From Planctomycetota bacterium (GTDB lineage: Bacteria; Planctomycetota; Planctomycetia; Pirellulales; Pirellulaceae), in NCBI GenBank assembly GCA_014238905.1, contig JABAAE010000017.1, forward strand, positions 62,001-126,000: DNA of 64,000 nucleotides, in the 5' to 3' direction. The notes under the pieces are model-generated. The model had not been told where the DNA came from, searched no databases, and saw only the letters and a list, made by a program, of their open reading frames with translations. How positions within the stretch are numbered: position 1 is the first letter of the stretch; every line of letters starts with the position of its first letter. Shown piece by piece: positions 54,470 through 64,000 of the stretch. The translations under genes and the position numbers were made by a program.

Positions 54470-56007
54470 GTCGATCTTCTGTAAACCACTCTGATAGAAA
54501 CGGCGTCGTCCTGATTATGGTGGTTGTCGTTATCGCGATATTATCGCTTTCATCCTACGGTTACACTCTCCTGATGCAGACCGAAAACGAAGCGGTTGTG
54601 CTGTCGGGAGATCGGATTCAAGCACGCCGTCTGGTAGATTCTGGTGTTGAGTCTGTTCGGGTTTTTCTTGCCCAGGGAGATGAAATTATTGAACAGTTTG
54701 GCGGCTACTACGATAACGCCGACCAATTTCAGGGTGTTATCGTTCGGGATGACGAAGACCCCAATAAAGTAGGCTTGTACTCCGTCGTTTCTCCTGCGAT
54801 GTCAGAGGATGACGGCGTTCAGTCGGGCACTCGCTTTGGCTTGCAGGATGAGTCGGTTCGATTGAATCTCAATATTTTGACATTGGCGGATGTCTATCAA
54901 GAAAATGGCGGTCGGACTCTGCTGCTTGCGCTACCGAACATGACCGAGGAGATTGCAGATGCCATCTTGGATTGGATTGACGAAGACGATGAGGCTCGGG
55001 AGTTTGGATGCGAATTCAATGATTATTACGCGGGTTTGAGTCCAGCCTATGCCCCCAAGAATGGGCCCTTGGATTCTGTGGAAGAATTGTTGTTAATACG
55101 GGGAGTCACGCCTGCTCTGCTGTTTGGTGCGGATGCCAATTACAATGGTGTTATTGATATTGAGGAAGAGGCTGCTGCGAATGGTTTAGAAGCATCCGAG
55201 CTGTTGGGTTGGTCAAACTATTTAACGCTTTACAGCAAAGAACGGAATTACACCCGCGGGGGATTGCAGCGAGTCAATATTAACTCAGAGAATCTAGAAA
55301 CACTGTACAATGATTTATCAAGTGTTTTGCGTGAAGAGTGGGCCTCTTTCATCGTTGCCTATCGGTTATTCGGACCCTACGTACTGGTAGAGGATGACGA
55401 GGCCGATGGTGTCGTGACTGGAGACGATTTGGACCTGACAGGCGTGGGTTCTTTTACGTTTATCTCAGTTCTGGATCTGATAGGGATCTACGTCGAAGTC
55501 GATACCCCGGACGGGACACAGATCATTGAATCTCCGATCAAGGAATCGCAGCTTGGACTCGCCCTGCCCTCCTTGATGGATAACCTTTCGATTTACTCGG
55601 AGCCCGTCATCACAGGACGATTAAACATCAATCAGGCCTCCCGCCAGCTGATGCTGGGAATTCCCGGAATGACTGAGGAAATTGTAGATGAGATTATTGG
55701 TGTAAGAGATCTGGTGTTAGACGACCCGGATGGGGCGGATTTAAATCGGAATTGGGAGACCTGGGTCCTTGCTGAGGGTTTGGTGACACTGGATGAGATG
55801 AAATCGATGATGCCATTTATTTCGGCAAAAGGGCATGTGCTACGTGCAGAGATTGTAGGGTTTTTTGCGGAGGGGAAAATCTCTTCGCGAGCATCGGTTG
55901 TTTTTGATACCACGGACTTGTTTCCGCGGATACTATTCTGGAGAGATAAGAGTCATCTCTCGTTGGGTTATACAAAAGAGTTTCTTGGTGCTCCCATTTT
56001 GGAGTAA
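54466..56007 (+). CDS. gspK: Minor pseudopilin GspK-like
   Basis: A 513-residue protein overlapping gspJ by four bases. The leader ends RNG-VVLIMVVVVIAIL; the +5 residue is Met and not Glu, as is normal for GspK. Later the T2SSK-type helical part contains LPNMTEEIADAILDWIDEDDE, and a second MTEEIVDEIIGVRDLV lies near the C terminus. GspK caps the pseudopilus with GspI and GspJ. At 513 residues it is longer than enterobacterial GspK (about 320). Confidence 0.85.
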   Translation: MSRSSVNHSDRNGVVLIMVVVVIAILSLSSYGYTLLMQTENEAVVLSGDRIQARRLVDSGVESVRVFLAQGDEIIEQFGGYYDNADQFQGVIVRDDEDPNKVGLYSVVSPAMSEDDGVQSGTRFGLQDESVRLNLNILTLADVYQENGGRTLLLALPNMTEEIADAILDWIDEDDEAREFGCEFNDYYAGLSPAYAPKNGPLDSVEELLLIRGVTPALLFGADANYNGVIDIEEEAAANGLEASELLGWSNYLTLYSKERNYTRGGLQRVNINSENLETLYNDLSSVLREEWASFIVAYRLFGPYVLVEDDEADGVVTGDDLDLTGVGSFTFISVLDLIGIYVEVDTPDGTQIIESPIKESQLGLALPSLMDNLSIYSEPVITGRLNINQASRQLMLGIPGMTEEIVDEIIGVRDLVLDDPDGADLNRNWETWVLAEGLVTLDEMKSMMPFISAKGHVLRAEIVGFFAEGKISSRASVVFDTTDLFPRILFWRDKSHLSLGYTKEFLGAPILE

Positions 56008-56012
56008 ACATT

Positions 56013-57719
56013 ATGGCAAAAATTGCAGCAATTGAATTCGATGAAAATTCAGTCCGAGTTGTCGTCGCTAAAACCTCCACCGGTGGCTTTCAGTTATCGG
56101 ATGCTTTTGTGGTTGAAAATGAGTCTGGATTCTCCCCGGAGTCGGCTGATTTTGGGAGTGAGCTTTCCAAGGCCCTTGGTTCTCGAGTTGGGCGATGTGA
56201 ATCTCTGATTGCTTTTGGGAGAGGTCAAAGCGAATTACGAGTCATCAATGTTCCGCCGGTGCCCGATGACGAGCTCCCCGAAATCGTCCGGAATCAGGCC
56301 CTTCGGCAATTCGCCAATTTTACTGAAGATTCGCCGGTCGATTTTCTGACATTAACCGAAAGTTCTGATTCGAAATCAGTTCTGGCTGCCACGATTCCCA
56401 AGGGCGTATTAAATGATCTGGTTTCCGGTTGTCAGGTGGCTGGACTACAGCTGAAGGGTGTCAAGATGGGTGCTACCTGCAGCACCGCACTTTGCCAGTC
56501 CATCAACCCCGATCGAAAAAACTATATTATTCTCGATCCATCGGGGAAGACGTTTAATTTAGAGGTGGTCGCTTTTGGAACACTTTGCCTGACCCGCACG
56601 GTTCGAGCGGTTGCTGATGCCCCCGCGATTCAAATGGTCCGGGAAATCCGTCGTACGCTGGCTGCTGCCAATAACCAAATTCCCGACTATGAAACAAGTG
56701 AGGTCGTGGTGTTCGGGCTCGAGGCGGATCACCCCGGATTACGAGATTCTATTCAATCAGACTTGCAAATTGATGTTTCATTCGTCAATCCCTTTGATCA
56801 TGCGAGTGGTTCAGTATCAGCCTCTGAAGACGTTGGAACCTATGCTTCACTGATTGGGCTGTTGGTGGACAGTGTATCCAAATCGACCGAGACCATTGAC
56901 TTTTTGAATCCCAGAAAAAAGCAGGTGTCCAAGAGTGGTAATCGAGTAAAGTTGCTCGGAGCGATTGCGGCTAGTGTTCTGTTTCTGGGCGTCGGTGGAC
57001 TCGCCTATCTGATGTTAGCCCTGCAATCAGCAAAAATAAAAGCCATTACCGATGAAATCGCTCAGCGTGCCTCGAATGATTTAATTGCCAAAGAAATTAT
57101 CGGAGACGTTGGCAAAATCGAAGATTTTGACGGGACTCAAGCGGTTTGGCTTCGCGAACTAGCTAACCTGAGCGAAGATTTTCCCGATCCAGATCTGGCA
57201 ATTCTAAATCAAGCGATTTTCAATCTCGATCCGAACAATGCCGAGAATGGAGTGAAGATTGAATTTAATGGTTATGTTGCAGACTTGGATGTCCCGGCGT
57301 TAATCGAAAAAGCAATTCGTTTGGATCCTCGTTATATAAGCAATTCGACGGGAATTGTTCTACTAACGGAAAAGGAAAAGGACCAAAAGTACTATTCACA
57401 CAAATTCAGCGGTAAGGTGACCTCGACAACGATTCTGGAACATCCGGAAATTACTGACCAGGAGCTTGCTTCTTTTCAATCCAAGCGGACAGCTGTTGAG
57501 CAGGACGAGGATTCAAAGGACGAGGAATCAAAGGACGAGGAATCAAAGGACGAGGATTCAAAGGACGAGGAATCTGAAGGGGAACTTAATAATGAGAAAG
57601 ATGTTGACGAAAAACGAACCGTCGGAAATTTAGGCCAAGACCGGATTCCCGGCGAGGGTCTTGCCAAGGTGGAATCGGGTAAGTCTTTGACTGGGGCAGA
57701 TAAAGAGGTGATCAAATGA
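56013..57719 (+). CDS. gspL: GspL/PilM-like inner-membrane component with acidic repeat
   Basis: A 568-residue protein five bases after gspK. Residues 1-300 form an actin-like PilM/GspL domain (KIAAIEFDENSVRVVVAKT, then SLIAFGRGQSELRVI). One membrane helix lies around GAIAASVLFLGVGGLAYLML. A periplasmic part follows. The C terminus includes five 15-bp repeats giving DEDSK/DEESK and is rich in acid. It would link GspE to the periplasmic parts. It overlaps gspM by four bases. Confidence 0.82.
   Translation: MAKIAAIEFDENSVRVVVAKTSTGGFQLSDAFVVENESGFSPESADFGSELSKALGSRVGRCESLIAFGRGQSELRVINVPPVPDDELPEIVRNQALRQFANFTEDSPVDFLTLTESSDSKSVLAATIPKGVLNDLVSGCQVAGLQLKGVKMGATCSTALCQSINPDRKNYIILDPSGKTFNLEVVAFGTLCLTRTVRAVADAPAIQMVREIRRTLAAANNQIPDYETSEVVVFGLEADHPGLRDSIQSDLQIDVSFVNPFDHASGSVSASEDVGTYASLIGLLVDSVSKSTETIDFLNPRKKQVSKSGNRVKLLGAIAASVLFLGVGGLAYLMLALQSAKIKAITDEIAQRASNDLIAKEIIGDVGKIEDFDGTQAVWLRELANLSEDFPDPDLAILNQAIFNLDPNNAENGVKIEFNGYVADLDVPALIEKAIRLDPRYISNSTGIVLLTEKEKDQKYYSHKFSGKVTSTTILEHPEITDQELASFQSKRTAVEQDEDSKDEESKDEESKDEDSKDEESEGELNNEKDVDEKRTVGNLGQDRIPGEGLAKVESGKSLTGADKEVIK
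57504..57578. repeat. Five tandem 15-bp units in the gspL-like gene
   Basis: Units GACGAGGATTCAAAG or GACGAGGAATCAAAG start at 57504, 57519, 57534, 57549 and 57564, the last partly diverged. They encode DEDSK/DEESK and hold the frame. The array is a length-variation hotspot by structure. Confidence 0.9.
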
Positions 57720-59320
57720 ATAACTTATCCTCGCGTGAAAAAACGCTCGCGTTCATCGTGGCCGGGATTGTCCCTGTGGTCGTTTTGTTTTTTGGCTTTA
57801 CGTATTTCATTGGTCAGAAGAATAAGAAATCTCAGGAATTGACCAATGTCACCCAACAATTAAGTGACATCCAGTTTCGTGAAGACCAAGCCGAGTTAAA
57901 GCGGTTCGCGCAAAACCAGTTTAAACAGCGTAGTTTGGCCTCGGATGTCAGTATCGCCAAGAGTGAATACCGAGAGTGGTTGCAGGGCTTGGTGGAAAAG
58001 AAGATTGGTTTTGACGGTCCTCCAAAAGTGACATACACCGCTGCGGTGCCTTACAAAAGCGATTTTGGGCAAAATAAAGAGTTGTATACGAAGCTGAACT
58101 TTCAATTGGATTGCAGTGGAAGCTATAAGCAAATTGTTGATTTTCTCTACCAGTTTTATGAGAAGAATTATCTCCACCGAATCACCCGCTTGGATTTTTA
58201 TATTCCCAGAGGAAAAAAATCTGACGGAAAAACTACAGCGGATCGCGACCGTTTTGCTGTTAAGGTACTCATCGAGGTTCTGAGCCTGGTGGATGCTGAT
58301 GAAGAAAGAAAATCGATATTGGTAGAGAATAAAAAACTTTTTTATCGACCCATGAAGCAGGATGTTAATTGCTCCGAATTGGAGGATTACTATCAATTGG
58401 TTCTGCGTCGGAATCTATTTGGTTTTCCGAACAATGCTCCTTCGTTTGGCAGTCGAAAAAAAGAGTTTGAATTTGAGGAAGGGGACCGTATATCTGTTCG
58501 TCTTTCTGCTGATGATAAGGATGAGGATGATTTGGATTTCACGTTAACAAGCGTCGATCAACAGGTTGCAAGCAACCAGATTGAAAAATCAAGAGGTGGT
58601 ACCTTTCGGTTAGACATCGATGAGATCGGCGAGTATGAATTTAAGGCGAAGGTCATTGATAAAGATTACTATCCAAAGTCGGATGAAATGACTGTCGTTG
58701 TGGTGATCGGCGAAAAGAAAAAGGTTGTTAAGAAGGAAGATCCGCCAGCCCCCGCGCCTAAATTCGATCCCTTGAAATTTACGACTTTAGAAGCGATTGT
58801 TCAAAATTTTTCCGGAGATCCGCTTTGCTGGATTTATATCCGCCCACTCGACAAAATGTACAAGGTCGGGATCGGTGAAGAGTTTGAAATCGGTCGATCT
58901 CTTGGGAAAATTATTTCCATTAATCGCCGTAACGCGGTGATCGAAGTCAACGGGGATCAGTACCGGTTTGAGGTCAACGATTTCCTCGGCAGTCCCCAAG
59001 ATGGGGCGTCAGTGAAAGCTGTTGAAAAACCAGAGTCCTCACCGGAAGAACCAGGCGAATCTTCTTCGTCAAGTGAGTCGGTACCCCCGGAACTTTCCAA
59101 TGAAACCATCGGCGAAGAAAAAATTACCGAGGCGCCTGCTCCGGAGGAAGGATCCAAGGCCGACTCGGAAGAAGATCCCGTTATGCCGCCCAGCGAACCC
59201 AGCGAGCTAGAAGCAGACGCCAAAGGTGAAGAAGCTGATTCGAAGGGGGGCAAGTCTGAAGACGAAGCTGATCCAGGGATCGAACTAAGTGAATCTGAGG
59301 CCCCTCCCAAGGAAAGATGA
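57716..59320 (+). CDS. gspM: GspM/PilO-like protein fused to a GspC/PilP-like domain
   Basis: A 534-residue protein overlapping gspL by four bases. One N-terminal membrane helix (10-32) precedes a coiled coil and a PilO/GspM-like domain (about 35-200, with QLDCSGSYKQIVDFLYQF). RRNLFGFP (231-238) is the N-x-F-G motif often found at the start of PilP/GspC-type segments. Residues 250-332 look like an Ig/cadherin-like sandwich, and 355-427 (CWIYIRPLDKMYKVGIGEEF, then GKIISINRRNAVIEV) resemble the homology region of GspC/PilP. An acidic tail of about 100 residues ends it. No separate gspC is seen in the locus, so this fusion may supply both roles. Confidence 0.78.
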   Translation: MNNLSSREKTLAFIVAGIVPVVVLFFGFTYFIGQKNKKSQELTNVTQQLSDIQFREDQAELKRFAQNQFKQRSLASDVSIAKSEYREWLQGLVEKKIGFDGPPKVTYTAAVPYKSDFGQNKELYTKLNFQLDCSGSYKQIVDFLYQFYEKNYLHRITRLDFYIPRGKKSDGKTTADRDRFAVKVLIEVLSLVDADEERKSILVENKKLFYRPMKQDVNCSELEDYYQLVLRRNLFGFPNNAPSFGSRKKEFEFEEGDRISVRLSADDKDEDDLDFTLTSVDQQVASNQIEKSRGGTFRLDIDEIGEYEFKAKVIDKDYYPKSDEMTVVVVIGEKKKVVKKEDPPAPAPKFDPLKFTTLEAIVQNFSGDPLCWIYIRPLDKMYKVGIGEEFEIGRSLGKIISINRRNAVIEVNGDQYRFEVNDFLGSPQDGASVKAVEKPESSPEEPGESSSSSESVPPELSNETIGEEKITEAPAPEEGSKADSEEDPVMPPSEPSELEADAKGEEADSKGGKSEDEADPGIELSESEAPPKER

Positions 59321-59888
59321 AATCTCGACCGCCGGCTTTAATGGCGGTTCATTGCCTCAATCTTTAAATTCCCCCGGTTGAGGGGGTGGTGGTAAATCGG
59401 CCTCGTCCCCCCCGATCGTTTTTATAAGGGGACCTCTTGCGGGAAGTCGTCGCGGTTAAGTGATGATTCGAATGGGATCGAGCTAAATTCATCTCCTTAA
59501 ATCAGTGTGCTTCTTCTTTACATTGAATGCCTGGCTTCAGCCCGGAATGCAATCAGCATGCGTCATTTTGGAGATCCAGTTGCTACCAAACTTGCGTCCA
59601 TGCAAACTCTCAACGACCGCCCAGCTAAAGATTACATTTTAAGCAAACGGAACATTTTGACAGAAACGGTAGTATCTGAATCGGTAATGACCAAAACGTT
59701 GGTTTTCACAGGTTTTTTCGTTTCAGCGGTTGTGACCGGAATTCCGATCATTCCAAAGCGTAGATATGTTCAGGTTGCATGGACGACCGATAGCTAGCAG
59801 TAGGGAACAGCAGTGATCCCGAAGTGCTTCCGGTAGTCCATGACAAATTGCTTTATTGATACCGCTGGGGAATCAGCAGGGACTGGAA
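59321..59888. other. Long gap between gspM and gspD
   Basis: These 568 bases interrupt an otherwise compact locus. An inverted repeat ACCGCC-N9-GGCGGT lies about 10 bases after the gspM stop, and a second, CCCCC-N6-GGGGG-like, near 59373; neither has a T tract. A frame at 59507-59797 has no recognisable domain. The gap may hold a separate promoter for gspD; a TTGACA occurs near 59657. Confidence 0.4.
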
Positions 59889-62800
59889 ATGAGAAACTTC
59901 ACTTTTCGCGTCATGCTTTGCAAAGCCGCCAAAATTCTATTGGTGGGCGGAATGACCATCTTTTCGTTCCTTTGTGGCTTTGTAGTCACCGACCACTCTG
60001 TGGCACAGGATAGAAATTTGATCAATGGCCCCCGGTTCTCAAAAGCCACCGGGGAATCGCAAGCACGAAATTCGTTTAGTGCACCCTCCGGAGCTTATGC
60101 CAGCAAGAAGCAGGCTTCGGGAATATCAACCAATGCCAATATTCGGGAAGCGAACTCGACAGCATTTCGGTCCTACGAGCTGAAAAAGACCAAATCAGAA
60201 AATGTGGCGAAAGAGCTGCAATCTAAGCTGGGAAACTTGGTGGAAGTGGTCTCCGATAACGAGAACAATCGTCTGTTGGTCAGTTGTTCCCTGGAGAATC
60301 ACAGATTGGTAGAACAGGTGATTAAGCGGATGGAAATGCCCGCCAACTCCAAGGCTTCTGTGTCCAGCATCAAGTCAATTCGTTCCTTCAATGTTCCTAA
60401 AGATATTATCCGCAACGTCGCCAACGAAGTTAGCCAGCTTTACGTTGATAAAGATCGGATCATTGTAGCCGCAGATGAGGTGGCAGGAAAATTGATGGTT
60501 TTCGCGACTGAGCGTGACTTCGAGGAAGTCGCTACCTACCTCAATCGCAAGAAATATCTTCGAACTAAAAGAGTTGCCACGAATGATCGTGGTGTTCCGG
60601 GCACCAAGATCCACCAGTTGGTGCATATTGATTGGAGAACTCTGGAAGCTGCTATTTTCAAGACGTGGGGATCGTCTTTGAGAATCGAAACTTCAAAGGA
60701 TGGATCCTATTCCAAGATCGAGCTTCCCCAAGGGAGTCGAAATCAGGCAACGATCCAGATTGATCGCCGGAAGAATCTGGTGCAGATACAATCATCTGGA
60801 CAAAAACTGGCGGGCATAACGAAGTTGATCTCACTCCTAGACCAAAAATCAGGTCAGGAGAAGGTCAGTATCATCAAGAGCAATCCGGAAGCTATCGACC
60901 AGGTTCAGTCAACAGTTTCTATGTTCAAGTTTGCGGCTTTACAGCAGGGGAATCGTCCTCAAACGACATCGGCCATTATCGGAAAAACTGTTCCCAGAAA
61001 CGGCGTTTACGCAATTTATCAAACACAGGACCAGGAATCTCCCGCAGTCGAAAACCAGCAACCTGATGAGCAAGGAAACACTGGCCCCATCGGCAGGGTC
61101 GAAATTCAGACCATTCCGGGTACCGATATCATCATCTTGAAGGGTGATCCCGAGGATGTTGAACGGGTTCGAAAATTGATCGAACAGATCGAAAAAACGG
61201 CGGACGAGTATCAGCCGCAAATCGAGGTATTGCCGTTACAGCATGTTGATAACCTGGCTGTTCAGGTAATTGCGGAACAGGTCTACAACTCGTTTTATCA
61301 ACCCCGCATAGGCGATACTTTGATTACCGCGCTCGGAAAGCCGAATGCTCTTTTGATCGTCGGGCCTCCTGAGGGTGTCAAGCAAGTGAAGGATATCGTT
61401 GAAAAACTGGATGTTACTGTCGATGCACAGACTGAATTTAAGGTGTTTCGAATTAAACATATGTCGTCGGTCGATCTTGAGAACAGGTTGCGGGCATTTT
61501 ATTTGGGACAACAAACCGGTGGTGGCGTTGGAGCCAATTCTGGTGGTGGTCAGAACGGTGAAGGATTTGGGTTCCCGCCCGATGGATTGGCTGGCCGCTT
61601 GAGAATTGCCAGCGATTATCGAAGCAACGCACTATTTGTCCATGCTTCTCCCAGAGATATGTTGGAAATTACAAAGTTCATATCCGAGATTGACGTCGAA
61701 ACAACAGCAGATGGTCCAGAGGACGAAATCAGAATTATCCGGTTGAAGAACTCGACTGCATCTGAAATGGCTCCGGTTCTTCAGGATATTCTGACCGGAC
61801 AACTGCAGGGTGCAGGTCAAAGTACCACCGGCACTCAGAACAACACTAACCAGTTTAATAATCAGCAGAACCAGGGATTTTCACAAATTCGATCGGCAAT
61901 CTTGACTCTTCGATCGTTAGACCCAACTGGAGAGGTGGTTCGATCTAGTATTCTTTTCGACACGAGGATCACAGCGGATGAGAACAGTAATTCGTTGGTG
62001 ATTAAGGCGCCTCAAGGCAGCATGGATTTAATCGAATTGCTTGTCGAGCAATTGGACAAACTTCCGGACGTGGAGTCTCGAATAAAAGTCTACGAACTGG
62101 AGAACGCTAGTGCACCGCAAATTATAGAAACCATCCAAGCGTTGTTTGAAACCACACAGGGTGGTGGAGGTGCGGGTGCTGGTGGAACTAATATTGTACC
62201 TCTGGAAACTGGAGGTTTTGATACCACGATCGTCAGTTTGCGATTGGCTGCTGATGCTCGATCCAACACCATTATTGCGGCCGGTGCCCAAGGTGATCTG
62301 GACATTATTGAGGCATTGGTGGTTCGACTCGATGAAGATATTGAGTCCGACTATCTACACAGAGTCTACCGTTTGCAGAACGTAACCGCTGATGTGGTTG
62401 AAGAGGCCTTGTCTGGTTGGTTGACGGGGCGATCTGATGTTCTGGGAGCGGATCCTCGCATCGTCGGTAGCGGCGACGGATCTTTGGAATCAGTCAAACG
62501 GGCAATTTCAGTTCAGGCTGAAACGGAAACCAACTCGTTGATAGTCAGTGCCCATAAAGAGTATATCCATGTTATCGAAGCGATCATCCAGGACATAGAC
62601 TTTAAAAAGCAGGTCGTGATTCAGGCTGTCATTGCCGAGGTTCAGCTCTCTGATACTTTTGAATTTGGAATTGAATGGGGTGTTCAGGACTCATTGCTTT
62701 TCGATCGAGGCTTAGGTACAGCGACTGACGCTGGAATCGGTTTCCCCTTCAATCAAAGTTTGCTGGGAAATACGATTGCAGCCGGAACACCAGGATTGGC

Positions 62801-63878
62801 TTCTCGGGAGGATGTTGCGGGACAAGTTCTTTCCAACCTCAACGTGGGTAGATCGAATGCTGACCTCGGATATGGTGGATTGGTTGTGTCCGCCGGTAAC
62901 GAGTCCATTAATGTTCTTTTAAGGGCTTTAGACGACAAATCCAAAGTTGATGTCCTTAGCCGTCCCCAAATTACAACAATGGAGAATATTCAGGCATTCG
63001 TGCAAGTCGGCCAGGATCTGCCCTATGTGACCGGGGTAGACAATGACCAGACGGCAGGAGGCACCACGACGTTTGCAACCGATTTTCTCGAACTTGGAGT
63101 GACGTTGGCAGTGACGCCGCGTGTTCGACCGGACGGTGAGATTTGGATGCGGGTCGACGTTAGCAACTCCAGTGTCGCTGATGGTGATGGTGTTGCCATT
63201 CAAACAACTGCCGCTGGCGGTGTAGTGTTCCAGCCAATTATTAATGATCAGACTTTGCAAACGGATGTCTCAGCAAGATCAGGCCAGACAATTGTGTTGG
63301 GAGGCTTGATTCAGAGCGTTACTCAGGACGTGACCAGAGGGCTGCCATTTTTCTCAAATATTCCTGGAGTGGGCCGATTGTTTCGTTTTGATTCGAAACA
63401 AAATACCCGTTCTGAGTTGTTTGTGATCCTGCGACCGATTGTGATCGATTCTCCTGAGGATCGAGAAGCTCTGTTAGAAATCGAATCGGCACGGTTGAAT
63501 TGGGTTCTGAGCGACATTACCGACGTTCACGGACCGGTTTTCGAGGCTGAAAATTTGGCTGGTGAATTGGATACCATTTACCCGGATCGCACCCCAACCG
63601 GAATTCACCGGGAAGCCAATCGGTCACAACGGGAGCCAAGGATATCAAAGAGCAGCGAGATGGAAGCATTGAGTCCTCTGAACAATGTGCCCGCTGGGAC
63701 CGATGTGGGTTTTAACCAAATGCCATTGCCAAATGACCGGCAATTTGGTTCAACCTCACGTCAGCAATTGCCTCAAGCCAATAGCGACACCAAGCCGGTA
63801 CAACAAACATCCTTTGATTCAGCACCCGCTCCTGCCAAAAAGAAGAAAAAGGGGTTCTTTCCGTTCAATTTCAAATAG
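59889..63878 (+). CDS. gspD: Secretin GspD, unusually long
   Basis: A 1329-residue protein from ATG 59889; an ATG at 59856 would add 11 residues. A signal peptide ends near DHSVAQD. Several N-type (NolW/KH-like) domains fill residues 60-900, for example VQVIAEQVYNSF, IRLKNSTASEMAPVLQDI and YRLQNVTADVVEEAL. The secretin domain lies around 905-1210: VIQAVIAEVQLSDTFEFGIEWG, VDVLSRPQITTMENIQAFVQVG, LELGVTLAVTPRVRPDGE and GQTIVLGGLIQ, ending with LPFFSNIPGVGRLFRF. It forms the outer-membrane channel. Its length is about twice that of a usual GspD because of the extra N-domains. It ends in a basic KKKKKGFF tail. Confidence 0.93.
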   Translation: MRNFTFRVMLCKAAKILLVGGMTIFSFLCGFVVTDHSVAQDRNLINGPRFSKATGESQARNSFSAPSGAYASKKQASGISTNANIREANSTAFRSYELKKTKSENVAKELQSKLGNLVEVVSDNENNRLLVSCSLENHRLVEQVIKRMEMPANSKASVSSIKSIRSFNVPKDIIRNVANEVSQLYVDKDRIIVAADEVAGKLMVFATERDFEEVATYLNRKKYLRTKRVATNDRGVPGTKIHQLVHIDWRTLEAAIFKTWGSSLRIETSKDGSYSKIELPQGSRNQATIQIDRRKNLVQIQSSGQKLAGITKLISLLDQKSGQEKVSIIKSNPEAIDQVQSTVSMFKFAALQQGNRPQTTSAIIGKTVPRNGVYAIYQTQDQESPAVENQQPDEQGNTGPIGRVEIQTIPGTDIIILKGDPEDVERVRKLIEQIEKTADEYQPQIEVLPLQHVDNLAVQVIAEQVYNSFYQPRIGDTLITALGKPNALLIVGPPEGVKQVKDIVEKLDVTVDAQTEFKVFRIKHMSSVDLENRLRAFYLGQQTGGGVGANSGGGQNGEGFGFPPDGLAGRLRIASDYRSNALFVHASPRDMLEITKFISEIDVETTADGPEDEIRIIRLKNSTASEMAPVLQDILTGQLQGAGQSTTGTQNNTNQFNNQQNQGFSQIRSAILTLRSLDPTGEVVRSSILFDTRITADENSNSLVIKAPQGSMDLIELLVEQLDKLPDVESRIKVYELENASAPQIIETIQALFETTQGGGGAGAGGTNIVPLETGGFDTTIVSLRLAADARSNTIIAAGAQGDLDIIEALVVRLDEDIESDYLHRVYRLQNVTADVVEEALSGWLTGRSDVLGADPRIVGSGDGSLESVKRAISVQAETETNSLIVSAHKEYIHVIEAIIQDIDFKKQVVIQAVIAEVQLSDTFEFGIEWGVQDSLLFDRGLGTATDAGIGFPFNQSLLGNTIAAGTPGLASREDVAGQVLSNLNVGRSNADLGYGGLVVSAGNESINVLLRALDDKSKVDVLSRPQITTMENIQAFVQVGQDLPYVTGVDNDQTAGGTTTFATDFLELGVTLAVTPRVRPDGEIWMRVDVSNSSVADGDGVAIQTTAAGGVVFQPIINDQTLQTDVSARSGQTIVLGGLIQSVTQDVTRGLPFFSNIPGVGRLFRFDSKQNTRSELFVILRPIVIDSPEDREALLEIESARLNWVLSDITDVHGPVFEAENLAGELDTIYPDRTPTGIHREANRSQREPRISKSSEMEALSPLNNVPAGTDVGFNQMPLPNDRQFGSTSRQQLPQANSDTKPVQQTSFDSAPAPAKKKKKGFFPFNFK

Positions 63879-64000
63879 CCCTGAAAAAAAGTGAACGTTC
63901 TTTCAGGCTGGCAAGCCCAGTGGTGAGTGGACCGAAATTCTCGGGGCCTGAAATGACTCATTGAATGGAATGAAACGCGTAATTTGTCATCGAACCAAGT

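Noticed and set aside
59507..59797. Small gene between gspM and gspD
   Set aside because: 96 codons open, no ribosome-binding site, no domain, composition unlike neighbours' coding sequence.

Overview
The window looks like a chromosomal segment of a planctomycete, probably a marine member of the Pirellulales. This rests on gene content, not on any search: Gfo/Idh/MocA oxidoreductases with Tat leaders, a secreted sulfatase, FG-GAP/UnbV, PQQ-propeller, BNR-propeller, EF-hand and PDZ exported proteins, a PhoX-type DUF839 protein and a DUF1570-type metalloprotease. No rRNA, tRNA, CRISPR array, prophage or intact insertion sequence was recognised.

Layout. 1-3.4 kb: the 5' end of metH (minus strand), divergent from an oxidoreductase-sulfatase pair. 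3.9-10.7 kb: a minus-strand run of an FG-GAP/UnbV lipoprotein whose frame is crossed by a TGA, a GalU-like nucleotidyltransferase, and an 1104-residue fusion of a GHMP-kinase-like half and a UDP-sugar-pyrophosphorylase-like half. 11-17 kb: membrane proteins, a second Tat oxidoreductase and a PQQ propeller. 17.5-31 kb: a BNR propeller, dnaE2 behind a LexA-box-like palindrome, a double esterase, a PhoX-like protein, a mini-WYL protein, an FkbM methyltransferase and a C26 amidohydrolase lacking its cysteine. 31-33.6 kb: an AnmK-like protein lacking its nucleotide motif, then decayed fragments of an FGE/SUMF1-type gene and an Imm21-like gene. 33.6-44.4 kb: PEP-hydrolase-family protein, THUMP-like methyltransferase, two small conserved proteins, PDZ protein, dnaA, metalloprotease, gamma-carbonic anhydrase and EF-hand protein. 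44.6-48.5 kb: a TPR-GYF protein and a glycine-rich exported protein. 48.8-63.9 kb: a type II secretion locus in the order E-F-G-H-I-J-K-L-M-D.

How it fits together. Many products have Sec, Tat or lipoprotein leaders, and the secretion locus would supply an outer-membrane exit. The oxidoreductases, sulfatase and esterase fit degradation of sulfated or acetylated polysaccharides.

The most notable observation is the TGA at 8871-8873. It lies in frame inside the FG-GAP/UnbV gene, and a perfect 7-bp stem-loop with G at loop position 2 begins 13 nt downstream, as expected of a bacterial SECIS element. The gene is therefore a candidate selenoprotein, with a simple nonsense mutation as the alternative. 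The second is the kinase-pyrophosphorylase fusion, which has the opposite domain order to the fucose-salvage enzyme FKP.
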